A stretch of DNA of 64,000 bases from Haloplanus sp. HW8-1 (lineage in GTDB: Archaea > Halobacteriota > Halobacteria > Halobacteriales > Haloferacaceae): the NCBI RefSeq assembly GCF_023703795.1, contig NZ_CP098520.1:1-64000 (forward strand), in the 5' to 3' direction. The translations under genes and the position numbers were made by a program. This document shows, one piece after another, positions 6,375 to 13,300 of the stretch. How positions within the stretch are numbered: the first letter of the stretch is position 1; each line of letters starts with the position of its first letter. A model generated the notes under the pieces. The model ran no database searches. It saw only the letters and a program-made list of their open reading frames with translations, and had not been told where the DNA came from.

Positions 6375-7439
6375 TCAGTTATAGTCCAATTCAGGAGGAT
6401 TACCGATTTCGAGTTGATCAAGGAGTGAACTGTCCAGACGGTCCAGGAGCAGATTCCGTTCTTCTTCTACCATACGGTGGTGCCTGCGACAGAGCGAAAC
6501 GAGATTCGCTGCGTAGTGTGCGTCCGACTTCGAGTAGTCCGGATGCTTGTGGAACGTGGCTACTGGAGTGATATGGTGGACATCTGGTTCCCGTCCAATC
6601 TCTTCGATTCCTCGACCACACACCTGACACTCGTACTCGTCGCGGACGAGAACCTGCTGTCTCGCCCGATACCAGCCAGCCCCATATCCACGAAGTCCGC
6701 CAACGTACTGGGGGTTGCTCTCACCGGTCTGCCATTCCGTTCGACACTCCGTGTTGCAAAACACCCGCTCGACGGCTTCTACGCGGTGACGTTTGAGAGT
6801 TAATTCATCTCCACAGTTCTCACAGGCGGTCTCAACATGACCGTGATCCGTTCTATACGCCTGGTAACACTCCTGTGAACAGTAATAGTTTCTACCCTCG
6901 TGGTACTCGCTCTCGCGGACTGACTTCAGGTCGCCACAGTACTCACAATCGACATCACGTTGCGCCTCGGATCCATAAAGACAACCCACGCTGCAGTACT
7001 TCCTATTTTCTGCGAGCCACTCGGGAATCTCAAACTCCTTGGAGCACTCGTCACATTCCAAGGTGATTCGTGGGACGGTATAGTCGTCAAGAAAACACTC
7101 GCGAGAGCAGTAGTGGGCGTCCGTTCTCTCGAACCAAGAACGGACTTTCTCGAATTCCTGATCACATCGTTCGCAATTTACGCGGACTCTGGGTGTGTTA
7201 CCGGAACTGTACTGGAGGTTCCGTTCCTTGACGCAAGATGGGCACAGCTTTCCCTGCTTATTTGAAGGATAGTACTCGAACTCGCGGCTACATCCTTCGC
7301 TTGTACATGTCGCTGTTTCCTTCGTGAGGGACTCACCATGTACCATAGAGTGGTGGATTCGCATACCGCGCTTGGAATTGAACCAACTTGCCGGGTCGGA
7401 TTCCGGGCACTCCGGATGCGGGCATGGGGTGGACATCAT
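6375..7439 (-). CDS. HNH endonuclease with multiple zinc-finger modules
   Basis: This 354-aa protein begins with a C2H2-like finger (residues about 5-35). At least five CxxC...CxxC or CxxC...CxxxC zinc knuckles follow through residue 230 or so, for example CERCDQEFEKV, CDECSKEFEIP and CENCGDELTLK. The C-terminal 80 residues are an HNH nuclease: CQVCGRGIEEI, then DVHHITPV, then NLVSLCRRHHRMVEEE. The architecture fits a homing or mobile HNH nuclease that recognises DNA through tandem zinc ribbons. It stands alone between a degenerate tRNA and tRNA-Trp in the array, with no intron reading frame. It probably entered as, or helps spread, a mobile piece of the array. The start may be either of two adjacent ATGs. 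Confidence 0.85.
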   Translation of the reverse strand: MMSTPCPHPECPESDPASWFNSKRGMRIHHSMVHGESLTKETATCTSEGCSREFEYYPSNKQGKLCPSCVKERNLQYSSGNTPRVRVNCERCDQEFEKVRSWFERTDAHYCSRECFLDDYTVPRITLECDECSKEFEIPEWLAENRKYCSVGCLYGSEAQRDVDCEYCGDLKSVRESEYHEGRNYYCSQECYQAYRTDHGHVETACENCGDELTLKRHRVEAVERVFCNTECRTEWQTGESNPQYVGGLRGYGAGWYRARQQVLVRDEYECQVCGRGIEEIGREPDVHHITPVATFHKHPDYSKSDAHYAANLVSLCRRHHRMVEEERNLLLDRLDSSLLDQLEIGNPPELDYN

Positions 7440-7531
7440 CTATTGTTGGTTCGTTCTGGTACTTAGTCTCAGGTGGGCAGGGTGAATGTATACGCGCGTA
7501 TCCCTTTCCAGAAATGCCCTAGACCGCCGAG

Positions 7532-7602
7532 TGGGGACGGGCTGATTCGAACAGCCATCTCCTGCTCTGGAGGCAGGTGTCGTGCCGTTTGACCACGTCC
7601 CT
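7532..7602 (-). tRNA. tRNA-Trp (CCA)
   Basis: The anticodon arm is CCTGC-CTCCAGA-GCAGG (CCA) and the T-arm is GGCTG-TTCGAAT-CAGCC. The acceptor AGGGACG/CGTCCCC has an A1.C72 mismatch. No intron is present, unlike the chromosomal haloarchaeal tRNA-Trp, which usually carries a large box C/D-containing intron; this points to a foreign origin. Confidence 0.85.
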
Positions 7603-7607
7603 TACCA

Positions 7608-7687
7608 CGTCGGAAGAGCGATTTGAACACTCGTGTCCTTGCGGACGCTACGGTTCCAACGCAGTCCCTTGACCAACCTAGGGAAAC
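7608..7687 (-). tRNA. tRNA-Ser (GGA) with broken acceptor stem
   Basis: Class II body. The anticodon arm is CTGCG-TTGGAAC-CGTAG (GGA), the long variable arm is GTCC-GCAA-GGAC, and the T-arm is GAGTG-TTCAAAT-CGCTC. The acceptor strands GTTTCCC and TTCCGAC pair only at the first three positions. It is probably non-functional or needs another partner strand. Spacing to its neighbours is 5 and 8 nt. Confidence 0.65.
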
Positions 7688-7695
7688 CCCGCCAA

Positions 7696-7777
7696 CGGTG
7701 AGACGGAGAGTCGAACTCCGAAGCCCCGCGGCTCTCGGTTTCACACCGAGCGCGGTCGCCTATCCGCATGTCTCACC
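7696..7777 (-). tRNA. tRNA-Ser (TGA) with G33
   Basis: Class II: acceptor GGTGAGA/TCTCACC perfect, D-stem GCGG/CCGC, anticodon stem CTCGG/CCGAG, variable arm AGCC-GCGG-GGCT, T-arm CGGAG-TTCGACT-CTCCG. The anticodon loop TGTGAAA reads TGA but has G at position 33 instead of U. Confidence 0.75.
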
Positions 7778-7919
7778 ATCTCCGTCGGAACTTGCTCCGA
7801 TGAGCCCGCCTCGCGTTTCTCACCAGGACACCGGAAGATGCGCATTACTCAGCTTCTGAGCTTTACTACCGAGGCGAATGTGCTCATCAGCACCCACTCA
7901 CGGCAGGGATGGATGACGG

Positions 7920-8060
7920 TTACCTCGTTCCGTGGAAGTACGCGCCGTCCTCGGTGACGCAGATTTCCACGCTTCCAATCGTGTCGATAGACGTTGTTTC
8001 ACCGAGCGGGACGTGACGGAACGCTTCCTCCTCGCAGGCAGGGCAGATATTTGTTGTCAT
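7920..8060 (-). CDS. 46-aa zinc-finger-like protein in the array
   Basis: This short protein starts at the ATG at 8060, one base upstream of a tRNA-Ser 3' end region. It has a single CPAC pair at residues 6-9 and a later Cys near residue 34. It ends in a short beta-rich stretch. The reading frame extends upstream only through tRNA genes. I do not recognise a family; it is similar in style to the many tiny zinc proteins of haloarchaeal viruses. It would be made from the array transcript or a short local promoter. Its function is unknown. Confidence 0.5.
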   Translation of the reverse strand: MTTNICPACEEEAFRHVPLGETTSIDTIGSVEICVTEDGAYFHGTR

Positions 8061-8062
8061 GA

Positions 8063-8149
8063 CGCCGCGACCCGGATTCGAACCGGGAGACCGATAGCAG
8101 ACGGCCACGGCATAGCAGGCCGCTGGGTTCCCCAATACCCAGTCGCGGC
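8063..8149 (-). tRNA. tRNA-Ser (GCT)
   Basis: A complete class II tRNA: acceptor GCCGCGA/TCGCGGC, D-stem GGGT/ACCC, anticodon arm GCGGC-CTGCTAT-GCCGT (GCT), a 5-bp variable arm and T-arm CCCGG-TTCGAAT-CCGGG. It is 4 nt from tRNA-Pro. Confidence 0.9.
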
Positions 8150-8153
8150 ATAG

Positions 8154-8226
8154 TGAGCCGACGAGGATTCGAACCTCGGTCCTGTGCGCCCAAGGCACAG
8201 ATCGTCGTCCGCTGGACCATCGGCTC
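8154..8226 (-). tRNA. tRNA-Pro (TGG)
   Basis: Acceptor GAGCCGA/TCGGCTC, anticodon arm TGTGC-CTTGGGC-GCACA (TGG), T-arm CGAGG-TTCGAAT-CCTCG. It is regular in every arm. Confidence 0.9.
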
Positions 8227-8475
8227 ACTGGACTGCCGAGCGTTCGGCAGTTGATTATCTATCTGTACGACTTTCCAACTGCGCAACCGCGACCGAGTAG
8301 TCGTGGTTGCGCGTCTCATCGCGGGGGCGTACTTCGGGTGTTCCCGGGAATACCACACCGGCTCATGTAGGTTGCAGACCCTGCTGGGCCCAGCATCGTC
8401 GGAACGATCCAGCTGATCGCACCAACGGGCTGCCTACCTCGATGGGTATCCCCACGTGGCTACGCCACGCATCCA
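8227..8475 (-). other. Structured spacer without a gene
   Basis: Between tRNA-Pro and tRNA-Asp lie an 8-bp hairpin ACTGCCGA/TCGGCAGT (8232-8251), a 13-bp hairpin with one wobble pair and a 6-nt loop (8281-8312), and a 14-bp palindrome TGCTGGGCCCAGCA (8382-8395). No plausible reading frame is seen. The 13-bp stem is strong enough to be a stable RNA domain. Confidence 0.5.
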
Positions 8476-8549
8476 CGCCGACGCCGGGATTTGAACCCGG
8501 ATCACGGCCGTGACAGGACCGTATGATCGCCGAATTACAACACGTCGGC
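8476..8549 (-). tRNA. tRNA-Asp (GTC)
   Basis: Acceptor GCCGACG/CGTCGGC, anticodon arm CGGTC-CTGTCAC-GGCCG (GTC), T-arm CCGGG-TTCAAAT-CCCGG. The D-arm is weakly paired but has the GG of the D-loop and an ATCATA segment typical of haloarchaeal tRNA-Asp. Confidence 0.88.
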
Positions 8550-8555
8550 CTGCAG

Positions 8556-8631
8556 TCGCCCCGGCCGGAATCGAACCGGCGACCTCCGGATTCAAAGTCC
8601 GGCGTCCCTCGCCAGCGGAGACTCCGGGGCT
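8556..8631 (-). tRNA. tRNA-Gln (TTG), first gene of the array
   Basis: Anticodon arm CCGGA-CTTTGAA-TCCGG (TTG), D-stem GTCT/GGAC, T-arm GCCGG-TTCGATT-CCGGC. The acceptor AGCCCCG/CGGGGCG pairs except at the A1.G72 end. It is the closest relative in the window of the C33 tRNA-like gene at 5153-5228. Confidence 0.87.
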
Positions 8632-9101
8632 CGACGTAGCCGCAGCTCTCGCTGCGGAGTTGTTGGCTAACGACTTCCGTACGCTCAGCGCGGACGGAGT
8701 CCGCTCGCTCCTGTATCGAAACGAACGGAAACCAATCAGCCGCGAGCTTGGCATCCCGCACTCGCATCAGGCTGTGTCCTGAGCGAGTACTGGGCACAGG
8801 CAGGCGGCAATCCCGTGTTCCCCGACCCGTGACGGGTAGTCCGTATGGGGGCCGAGTTATGCGGGTGAGAGTGTCCGGCCGTCGCCGGATTGCGTCGAAC
8901 TCTCGTATTCGAAGTCGACGTGGATCCGGCGGTTTGCGCCCGGGCTCTTCGCACGCTGATCTTGTAGGCACTCGCCGAACACGGGACCCGCGGCTAAGCG
9001 AGAACGAGCACGCCGCGGGGTGAGGCGAGTGATGATCATCGTGTTGAACTCTCTCGGTTTGAGGGGTGTATCGGACGTCAACCTGGAATATCGTGGCAAT
9101 T
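8632..9101 (-). other. Putative untranslated leader of the tRNA array
   Basis: About 450 nt between the candidate promoter and the first tRNA contain no convincing reading frame. They do contain several GC-rich hairpins, such as CCGCAGC-TCTC-GCTGCGG near 8640, GCGGAC-GGA-GTCCGC near 8690 and TCCGGC-CGTC-GCCGGA near 8875. I see no T-loop motif here. Confidence 0.4.
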
Positions 9102-9109
9102 GTATTAAA
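9102..9109 (-). promoter_or_regulatory. Candidate TATA box for the tRNA array
   Basis: TTTTAATA on the minus strand in an AT-rich island. Transcription would start near 9078 and run through the array toward the TROVE gene. It is the best TATA-like element upstream of the first tRNA. Confidence 0.35.
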
Positions 9110-9341
9110 ATTAGTTAGGGTGTGTTACCCACAGACACGCCAGTCACACTCCAAGATGCGGTTGCACACGACGTTTAATGTCCTAGCATTGGCTGTCGTC
9201 GATAGCCGGACGCTGGCCGGTGTTCTCGGTCGGACCCACAGAAACTATTTACAGGCTATCGAGGCGAATGCCCCGGGGTTGAAGCTGACACTCCGCGACA
9301 CTAACAATCAAGTACCAACACAGCGATAATCACGTACAGCG

Positions 9342-10592
9342 ATGTGGTATGACTACCGCTTCCGCGCCTATCCTGACCGAACAGGCGTGACTGCGGAAGT
9401 GGAACACCACATTGATATCCACCGCCAAGCCTACAACCACACCCGCTACGAATACAACGCCCTCGACACCGACGAAGACAACATCGGTTCAGCGTACCAA
9501 CACCAGAAACGCCTCACCGAGTGGAAAGACGAATGGCTCGTATTCTCCGAAGTCCACTCGAAAGCGCTGCAGAAAACCGTCGAACGCTTCTACGACAACC
9601 TCTCAACCCTCTCCGAAAAGAAGCAGAACGGGCACAAGGTTGGGTGGCTCAAGTGGAAGTCACCGCGAGAATATCAGAGCATGACATACTCGCAGTCTGG
9701 TTTCGAACTCAAAAACACGAGTGGTCGGACTGCAACGCTCTGGCTCTCCAAAATCGGTGACATCCCCATTCGCTACCACCGCGAAATCCCCGATAACGCC
9801 ACTATCAAAGAAGTCACGTTGAAAAAGGAGACGACTGGTGAGTGGTACGTCACGTTCGGTCTCGAAGTCGAAGACACTCCACTCCCCGAGAAACCCGACG
9901 TAGAGGACTTGGATGCAGAGGGTTGCGTTGGCATCGACCTCGGCATCAACAACTACATCTACTCGAGCGATGGCGACAGCGTAGACTGGCTCGACCTTTC
10001 CGACGAGTACGAACGCCTACGTCGGGAACAACGCAATCTCTCCCAGAAAGAACACGGGAGTAACAACTGGGAGAAACAACGCCGTGAGGTCGCCAAGGTC
10101 AAGCGTCGAATCAAACGGAAGGTCGAGGACTTCCAGCACAAGCTCACGACGTGGCTCGTCAAGACGTATGACGCCGTGCTCGTGGAGGATTTGAACGTCG
10201 CGGGGATGCTCCAAAGCAACGGAAATTCACGGAACAAGCAGGACGCCGCGTGGCGCGGATTCATCGAGATGCTGGAGTACAAGAGCGACCTGTACGGCAC
10301 GCACGTCGTCCAAGTGAACCCTGCGGGGACGACCAAGGAGTGTGCGGAGTGTGGTGTTGAGACGGAGAAGCCGTTGTGGGTTCGGGAACACAGTTGTCCG
10401 AGTTGTGGGTTCGAGGCGGACAGGGACGCGAATGCGTCGTACAACATTCTTTCTCGTGGGCTTCAGGAGTTAGGTTTGGGACAGGCCGAAGTCGCGCCCG
10501 TGGAGACTGCGACCGCTGTGGAAACCGATGGAGGTCAGTCTTCGTCGGTTCCTGCAAGTCGCGTCGTTGAAACGGGAAGCCTCGGGGCTTGA
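9342..10592 (+). CDS. tnpB: TnpB (IS1341/IS605 OrfB-type RNA-guided nuclease)
   Basis: This 416-aa protein has all RuvC-like catalytic residues: Asp in GIDLGINN (about residue 197), Glu in VLVEDLNV (about 284) and Asp in DRDANASYN (about 366). A zinc ribbon CAEC...CPSC lies between the last two. The N-terminal REC/wedge region includes an HxAYN-type OrfB start. TnpB proteins are omega-RNA-guided DNA nucleases, and the guide RNA usually overlaps the 3' end of the gene. A strong hairpin follows at 10580-10602. No TnpA gene is adjacent, so this is an orphan IS1341-type copy. It borders the promoter end of the tRNA array. Confidence 0.93.
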   Translation: MWYDYRFRAYPDRTGVTAEVEHHIDIHRQAYNHTRYEYNALDTDEDNIGSAYQHQKRLTEWKDEWLVFSEVHSKALQKTVERFYDNLSTLSEKKQNGHKVGWLKWKSPREYQSMTYSQSGFELKNTSGRTATLWLSKIGDIPIRYHREIPDNATIKEVTLKKETTGEWYVTFGLEVEDTPLPEKPDVEDLDAEGCVGIDLGINNYIYSSDGDSVDWLDLSDEYERLRREQRNLSQKEHGSNNWEKQRREVAKVKRRIKRKVEDFQHKLTTWLVKTYDAVLVEDLNVAGMLQSNGNSRNKQDAAWRGFIEMLEYKSDLYGTHVVQVNPAGTTKECAECGVETEKPLWVREHSCPSCGFEADRDANASYNILSRGLQELGLGQAEVAPVETATAVETDGGQSSSVPASRVVETGSLGA

Positions 10593-10610
10593 CCCCGAGG
10601 CGGTTCACAC
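10566..10610 (+). ncRNA. Putative omega-RNA 3' end / right end of the TnpB element
   Basis: Immediately after the TnpB gene, CCTCGGGG pairs with CCCCGAGG around a short loop, followed by GGTTCAC. This matches the usual right end of haloarchaeal IS1341-type elements, where the guide RNA scaffold ends. The exact guide sequence, just past the end, cannot be proven from sequence alone. Confidence 0.5.
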
Positions 10611-10712
10611 CAACCTGCTCTCTGTGACGAGAGATGAGTGGCCGATCGCCGGTCCGGTGCTAGCCGGGAGCCCAGTCACACGGCGTGACTGACGGTTCTC
10701 GGTTAGATACCA

Positions 10713-11333
10713 ATGACCGAGAATACCGACTCAAACGAATCTCGGAAGCCAGGGAGTGCACACAGCGGGTGTTCCAACCACACCGAACAGCGATCATCCA
10801 CTGGATGCCAGGGTAGTGGTGCTTCCCCGCAGTGCGATGCGTGTGACACCACCCAGTACGACAAACTCCACGAAATCTCCCTTGGTGAACGGGCGTATGA
10901 TGTGTGTGGAGATTGCCTCCAGCTCCTCGTTGACGACGTCGAGGAGTACCACTGGTGGGACCGCCTGACTGAAGCGCACTACAATCGCGCTGCCCAGTTT
11001 CTCCGCTCTCTTGATGCAGTCTGGTGTGTCAAAGATCAGGCCTACGCTGGCGGGGAACTGTGGGTCCACACGCCCTATTGTGACGCTGCCGTCGTCAGAG
11101 ATGTGTGTGACCATTTTGGGTTCCAGATCCGCTGGTTTAGCGTTGTCTACCCCGTTGACGATGGCTTCGAGTGCGTCTCAGAGCATGGGCCCTGTATCGA
11201 GATCAACCTCACGTTTACAGCCCACCGTTCGGATCCACTCCCGATTGAATACGACATTCAGAATGATGTGACCCACTACGAGATCGAGTGGCTTGACGAC
11301 CATCATCACCTGTTCGATTCGATCCTCGATTGA
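10713..11333 (+). CDS. Hypothetical protein with N-terminal zinc ribbon
   Basis: This 206-aa protein has two cysteine pairs (CDACDTTQYDKLH near residue 41 and VCGDCLQLL near 64) that would form one zinc ribbon. The first 35 residues are Ser/Gly-rich and probably disordered. The remaining 130 residues are rich in aromatic residues, Asp and His (EYHWWDRL, HFGFQIRWFSVVYP) and form a fold I do not recognise. It stands alone between TnpB and the toxin-antitoxin block, with AT-rich intergenic DNA after it. It is probably an accessory plasmid or virus gene. No enzymatic motif is visible. Confidence 0.65.
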   Translation: MTENTDSNESRKPGSAHSGCSNHTEQRSSTGCQGSGASPQCDACDTTQYDKLHEISLGERAYDVCGDCLQLLVDDVEEYHWWDRLTEAHYNRAAQFLRSLDAVWCVKDQAYAGGELWVHTPYCDAAVVRDVCDHFGFQIRWFSVVYPVDDGFECVSEHGPCIEINLTFTAHRSDPLPIEYDIQNDVTHYEIEWLDDHHHLFDSILD

Positions 11334-11374
11334 CGCGCGGACTGTCGTCTCAGCGCCCCAGGAGACGCAGTAGG

Positions 11375-11400
11375 TGAGACTGGCTGCCCGATGCATACGG
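11375..11400 (+). promoter_or_regulatory. Shared toxin-antitoxin upstream box, copy 1
   Basis: TGAGACTG, then 9 bp, then ATGCATACGG. The same box recurs upstream of three other toxin-antitoxin pairs (12278, 32840, 33716). It lies about 90 bp before the antitoxin start. Confidence 0.55.
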
Positions 11401-11490
11401 TCTTCGCGATTGACAGTGATTCACCTTCAAAAATTTCGCGACTTTCATACCTAACACTCTTTACAGCAGATGACGTACCTATTTTCAACG

Positions 11491-11868
11491 ATGTCCATCG
11501 ACCGAGACACATTCGAGAACACGAGCGAGGACGAGCTCGCCGATCTTTCGGTTCCTGATCAGGTCCTCGGCTTCCTCATAGCAAACGACGACTATGCGTT
11601 CAAGGCGCGCGAGATTGCGTCTCAGACCGGTCTTGACGAAGGCGCGGTTAGTACGGCACTCTCTCGGTTGAAGGATCGTGTGCTGGTCGAGCACAAAGCA
11701 ACGTACTGGGCAGTGACGGACGACGAAGAACGCCTCGAGGGATATAGCGGGTATGAGCGGGCGACTGCCCTCTTTAACGAACAGCTCGGACCGGAGGACA
11801 AGGACGCTTGGCGTGAACACGCACCCGAGAAGGCGCATCCAAGCGTCGATACTGAGGACGACCAGTGA
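11491..11868 (+). CDS. Winged-helix antitoxin, copy 1
   Basis: This 125-aa protein has a MarR-like winged helix at about residues 20-75 (FKAREIASQTGLDEGAVSTA as the HTH, then a wing with HKATYWAV). A charged C-terminal tail follows that could wrap the toxin. The ATG at 11491 is chosen over an earlier one because it lines up with copy 2 and the conserved MSIDRDTF start. The stop overlaps the toxin start (ATGA-type, 4 nt). It is inferred to neutralise the downstream PemK/MazF-like protein and repress the operon through upstream conserved DNA. Confidence 0.8.
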   Translation: MSIDRDTFENTSEDELADLSVPDQVLGFLIANDDYAFKAREIASQTGLDEGAVSTALSRLKDRVLVEHKATYWAVTDDEERLEGYSGYERATALFNEQLGPEDKDAWREHAPEKAHPSVDTEDDQ

Positions 11869-12215
11869 GCGACACATCCCAACCAATCTTCGAACGAGGG
11901 GATGTCGTGTATGGTGACGATCCATTCAAGGGTGAAGAAGAGGCTCGTCCGTGGCTGATCCTCTCGAACCACGAGGGCCGTCCATTCCACGGCGAGCAGT
12001 ATATCGCGCTGACACTGACCACTAAATCGTGGCTGAATGACCTCATTGAGATCCCCGAGGAGAGTTGGATTCGCGGTGGAATGCCGGATGACAGCAGAAT
12101 TGTTCCTTGGGGCGTTCAATCAGTCAATCGTGATGATATCGATTTCTGGCAAGGACGTCTTGATGCTGAGCTAGTCGATGTAGCCGTCACAGCGCTTGTT
12201 AAGGAGCTCCGGTAG
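11865..12215 (+). CDS. PemK/MazF-like toxin, copy 1
   Basis: This 116-aa protein has the MazF/PemK (SH3-like barrel) pattern: GDVVYGDDPFKG at the N terminus, then RPWLILSN, QYIALTLTT, ESWI..GGMPDDSRIVPWGVQ and a final helix. MazF-family toxins are ribosome-independent endoribonucleases that cut mRNA, and some cut tRNA or rRNA. It follows the wHTH antitoxin with a 4-nt overlap. A second copy with about three quarters identical residues lies at 12774-13124. The active-site Arg/Thr assignment is not certain from sequence alone. Confidence 0.82.
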   Translation: MSDTSQPIFERGDVVYGDDPFKGEEEARPWLILSNHEGRPFHGEQYIALTLTTKSWLNDLIEIPEESWIRGGMPDDSRIVPWGVQSVNRDDIDFWQGRLDAELVDVAVTALVKELR

Positions 12216-12277
12216 CACCTGATGTAGTTGCTAATCATATATCGATATGCGCTATATCGATTGCTTCGGGCAGAAGA

Positions 12278-12304
12278 TGAGACTGATCGTCTCAATGCAT
12301 ACGG
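12278..12304 (+). promoter_or_regulatory. Shared toxin-antitoxin upstream box, copy 2
   Basis: TGAGACTGATCGTCTCA (inverted repeat TGAGAC/GTCTCA) followed by ATGCATACGG. It is the most symmetrical copy and lies about 100 bp before the second antitoxin. Confidence 0.55.
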
Positions 12305-12405
12305 TTCTCAAACTCCTTCGTGATGGACAGTGATTCGCCTTCAGCAATTTTCGTAGCTTTCACACCTAACACTCTTCACAGCGGATGACGTACCTTCTTT
12401 CAACC

Positions 12406-12777
12406 ATGTCCATCGACCGAGACACATTCAAGAACGCGAGCGAGGACGAGCTCGCGGATCTTTCGGTCCCTGACCAAGTCCTCGGATTTCTCGCCGCCAA
12501 CGAGGATCGGGCGTTCAAGGCCCGCGAAATCGCCTCTCAGATTGGCATCGACGAGGGCGCGGTCAGCACTGCTCTCTCACGATTGAAGGATCGTGATCTC
12601 GTCGAACACAAGGCAACGTACTGGGCGATCACCGACGACACCGAGCGACTCGAAGGATACAGCGGCTACGAACGGGCGACTGCTCTGTTCAACGAGCAAC
12701 TCGGCACAGAAGACAAGAAATCTTGGCGCGAACACGCGCCCAGCGAGTCACACCCGAGCGTTGAGGACGAACAGTGA
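12406..12777 (+). CDS. Winged-helix antitoxin, copy 2
   Basis: This 123-aa paralogue of the protein at 11491-11868 has the same MSIDRDTF start and the same HTH (REIASQIGIDEGAVSTALSR). Most changes are in the C-terminal tail. That is the part expected to contact the toxin, so the two pairs may be insulated from each other. Upstream DNA of about 130 bp is also duplicated. It overlaps the second toxin by 4 nt. Confidence 0.8.
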   Translation: MSIDRDTFKNASEDELADLSVPDQVLGFLAANEDRAFKAREIASQIGIDEGAVSTALSRLKDRDLVEHKATYWAITDDTERLEGYSGYERATALFNEQLGTEDKKSWREHAPSESHPSVEDEQ

Positions 12778-13124
12778 CCAACGAGGAGACGCCGATTTTC
12801 GAACGCGGTGACGTCGTCTACGGCGATGACCCGTTCAAAGGTGACGAGGACGCTCGGCCTTGGCTCATTCTCTCGAACCACGAAGGTCGTCCGTTCCACG
12901 GCGAGCAGTATATCGCGGTAACACTAACGTCGAAGTCTTGGATGGATGGCCTCATCGCCATTCCTGAGGAGAGCTGGCTTCGTGGCGGTATGCCAGACGA
13001 GAGCCAAATCGTCCCGTGGGGTGTGCAATCGATCGGCCACGAGGATGTCGATTTCTGGCAGGGTCGTCTGACGGATGATATCGTCGATAACGCGACTACT
13101 GCTCTCGTCAAAGAATTATGGTAG
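12774..13124 (+). CDS. PemK/MazF-like toxin, copy 2
   Basis: This 116-aa paralogue of the toxin at 11865-12215 has an identical core (IFERGDVVYGDDPFKG, RPWLILSNHEGRPFHGEQYI, PWGVQS). Differences cluster at the N terminus and the C-terminal helix. The tandem operon pair arose by local duplication of antitoxin, toxin and promoter together. A remnant of a third antitoxin follows at about 13250. Confidence 0.82.
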   Translation: MTNEETPIFERGDVVYGDDPFKGDEDARPWLILSNHEGRPFHGEQYIAVTLTSKSWMDGLIAIPEESWLRGGMPDESQIVPWGVQSIGHEDVDFWQGRLTDDIVDNATTALVKELW

Positions 13125-13249
13125 CTACTTTCGAGTACTCACGTCTCTACGCGTTACTTCTTCTGAGCGAAGTCTCAGCTTCCACTGTGCGTCAGTAGTT
13201 GAGAATAGTACTCTATTGAAAACGACAGATAGCGTCGAGATTGTTCCGT

Positions 13250-13300
13250 AACAGTTTGAGAACATGAGCGAAGACGAACTAGTTGATCGAGGGGAAACGA
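13250..13300 (+). pseudogene. Remnant of a third antitoxin gene
   Basis: A short stretch still encodes FENMSEDEL, matching the N terminus of the two antitoxins, then goes out of frame. It shows a third, decayed copy of the module. Confidence 0.5.

Noticed and set aside
4597-8631. CRISPR array
   Set aside because: The regular recurrence of a GGTTCGAATC-like word is the T-arm of tRNAs, not a direct repeat with spacers; no Cas genes are present.
8748-9023. 91-aa plus-strand frame upstream of the array
   Set aside because: Very basic (Arg-rich) composition and no start signal; treated as non-coding leader region.
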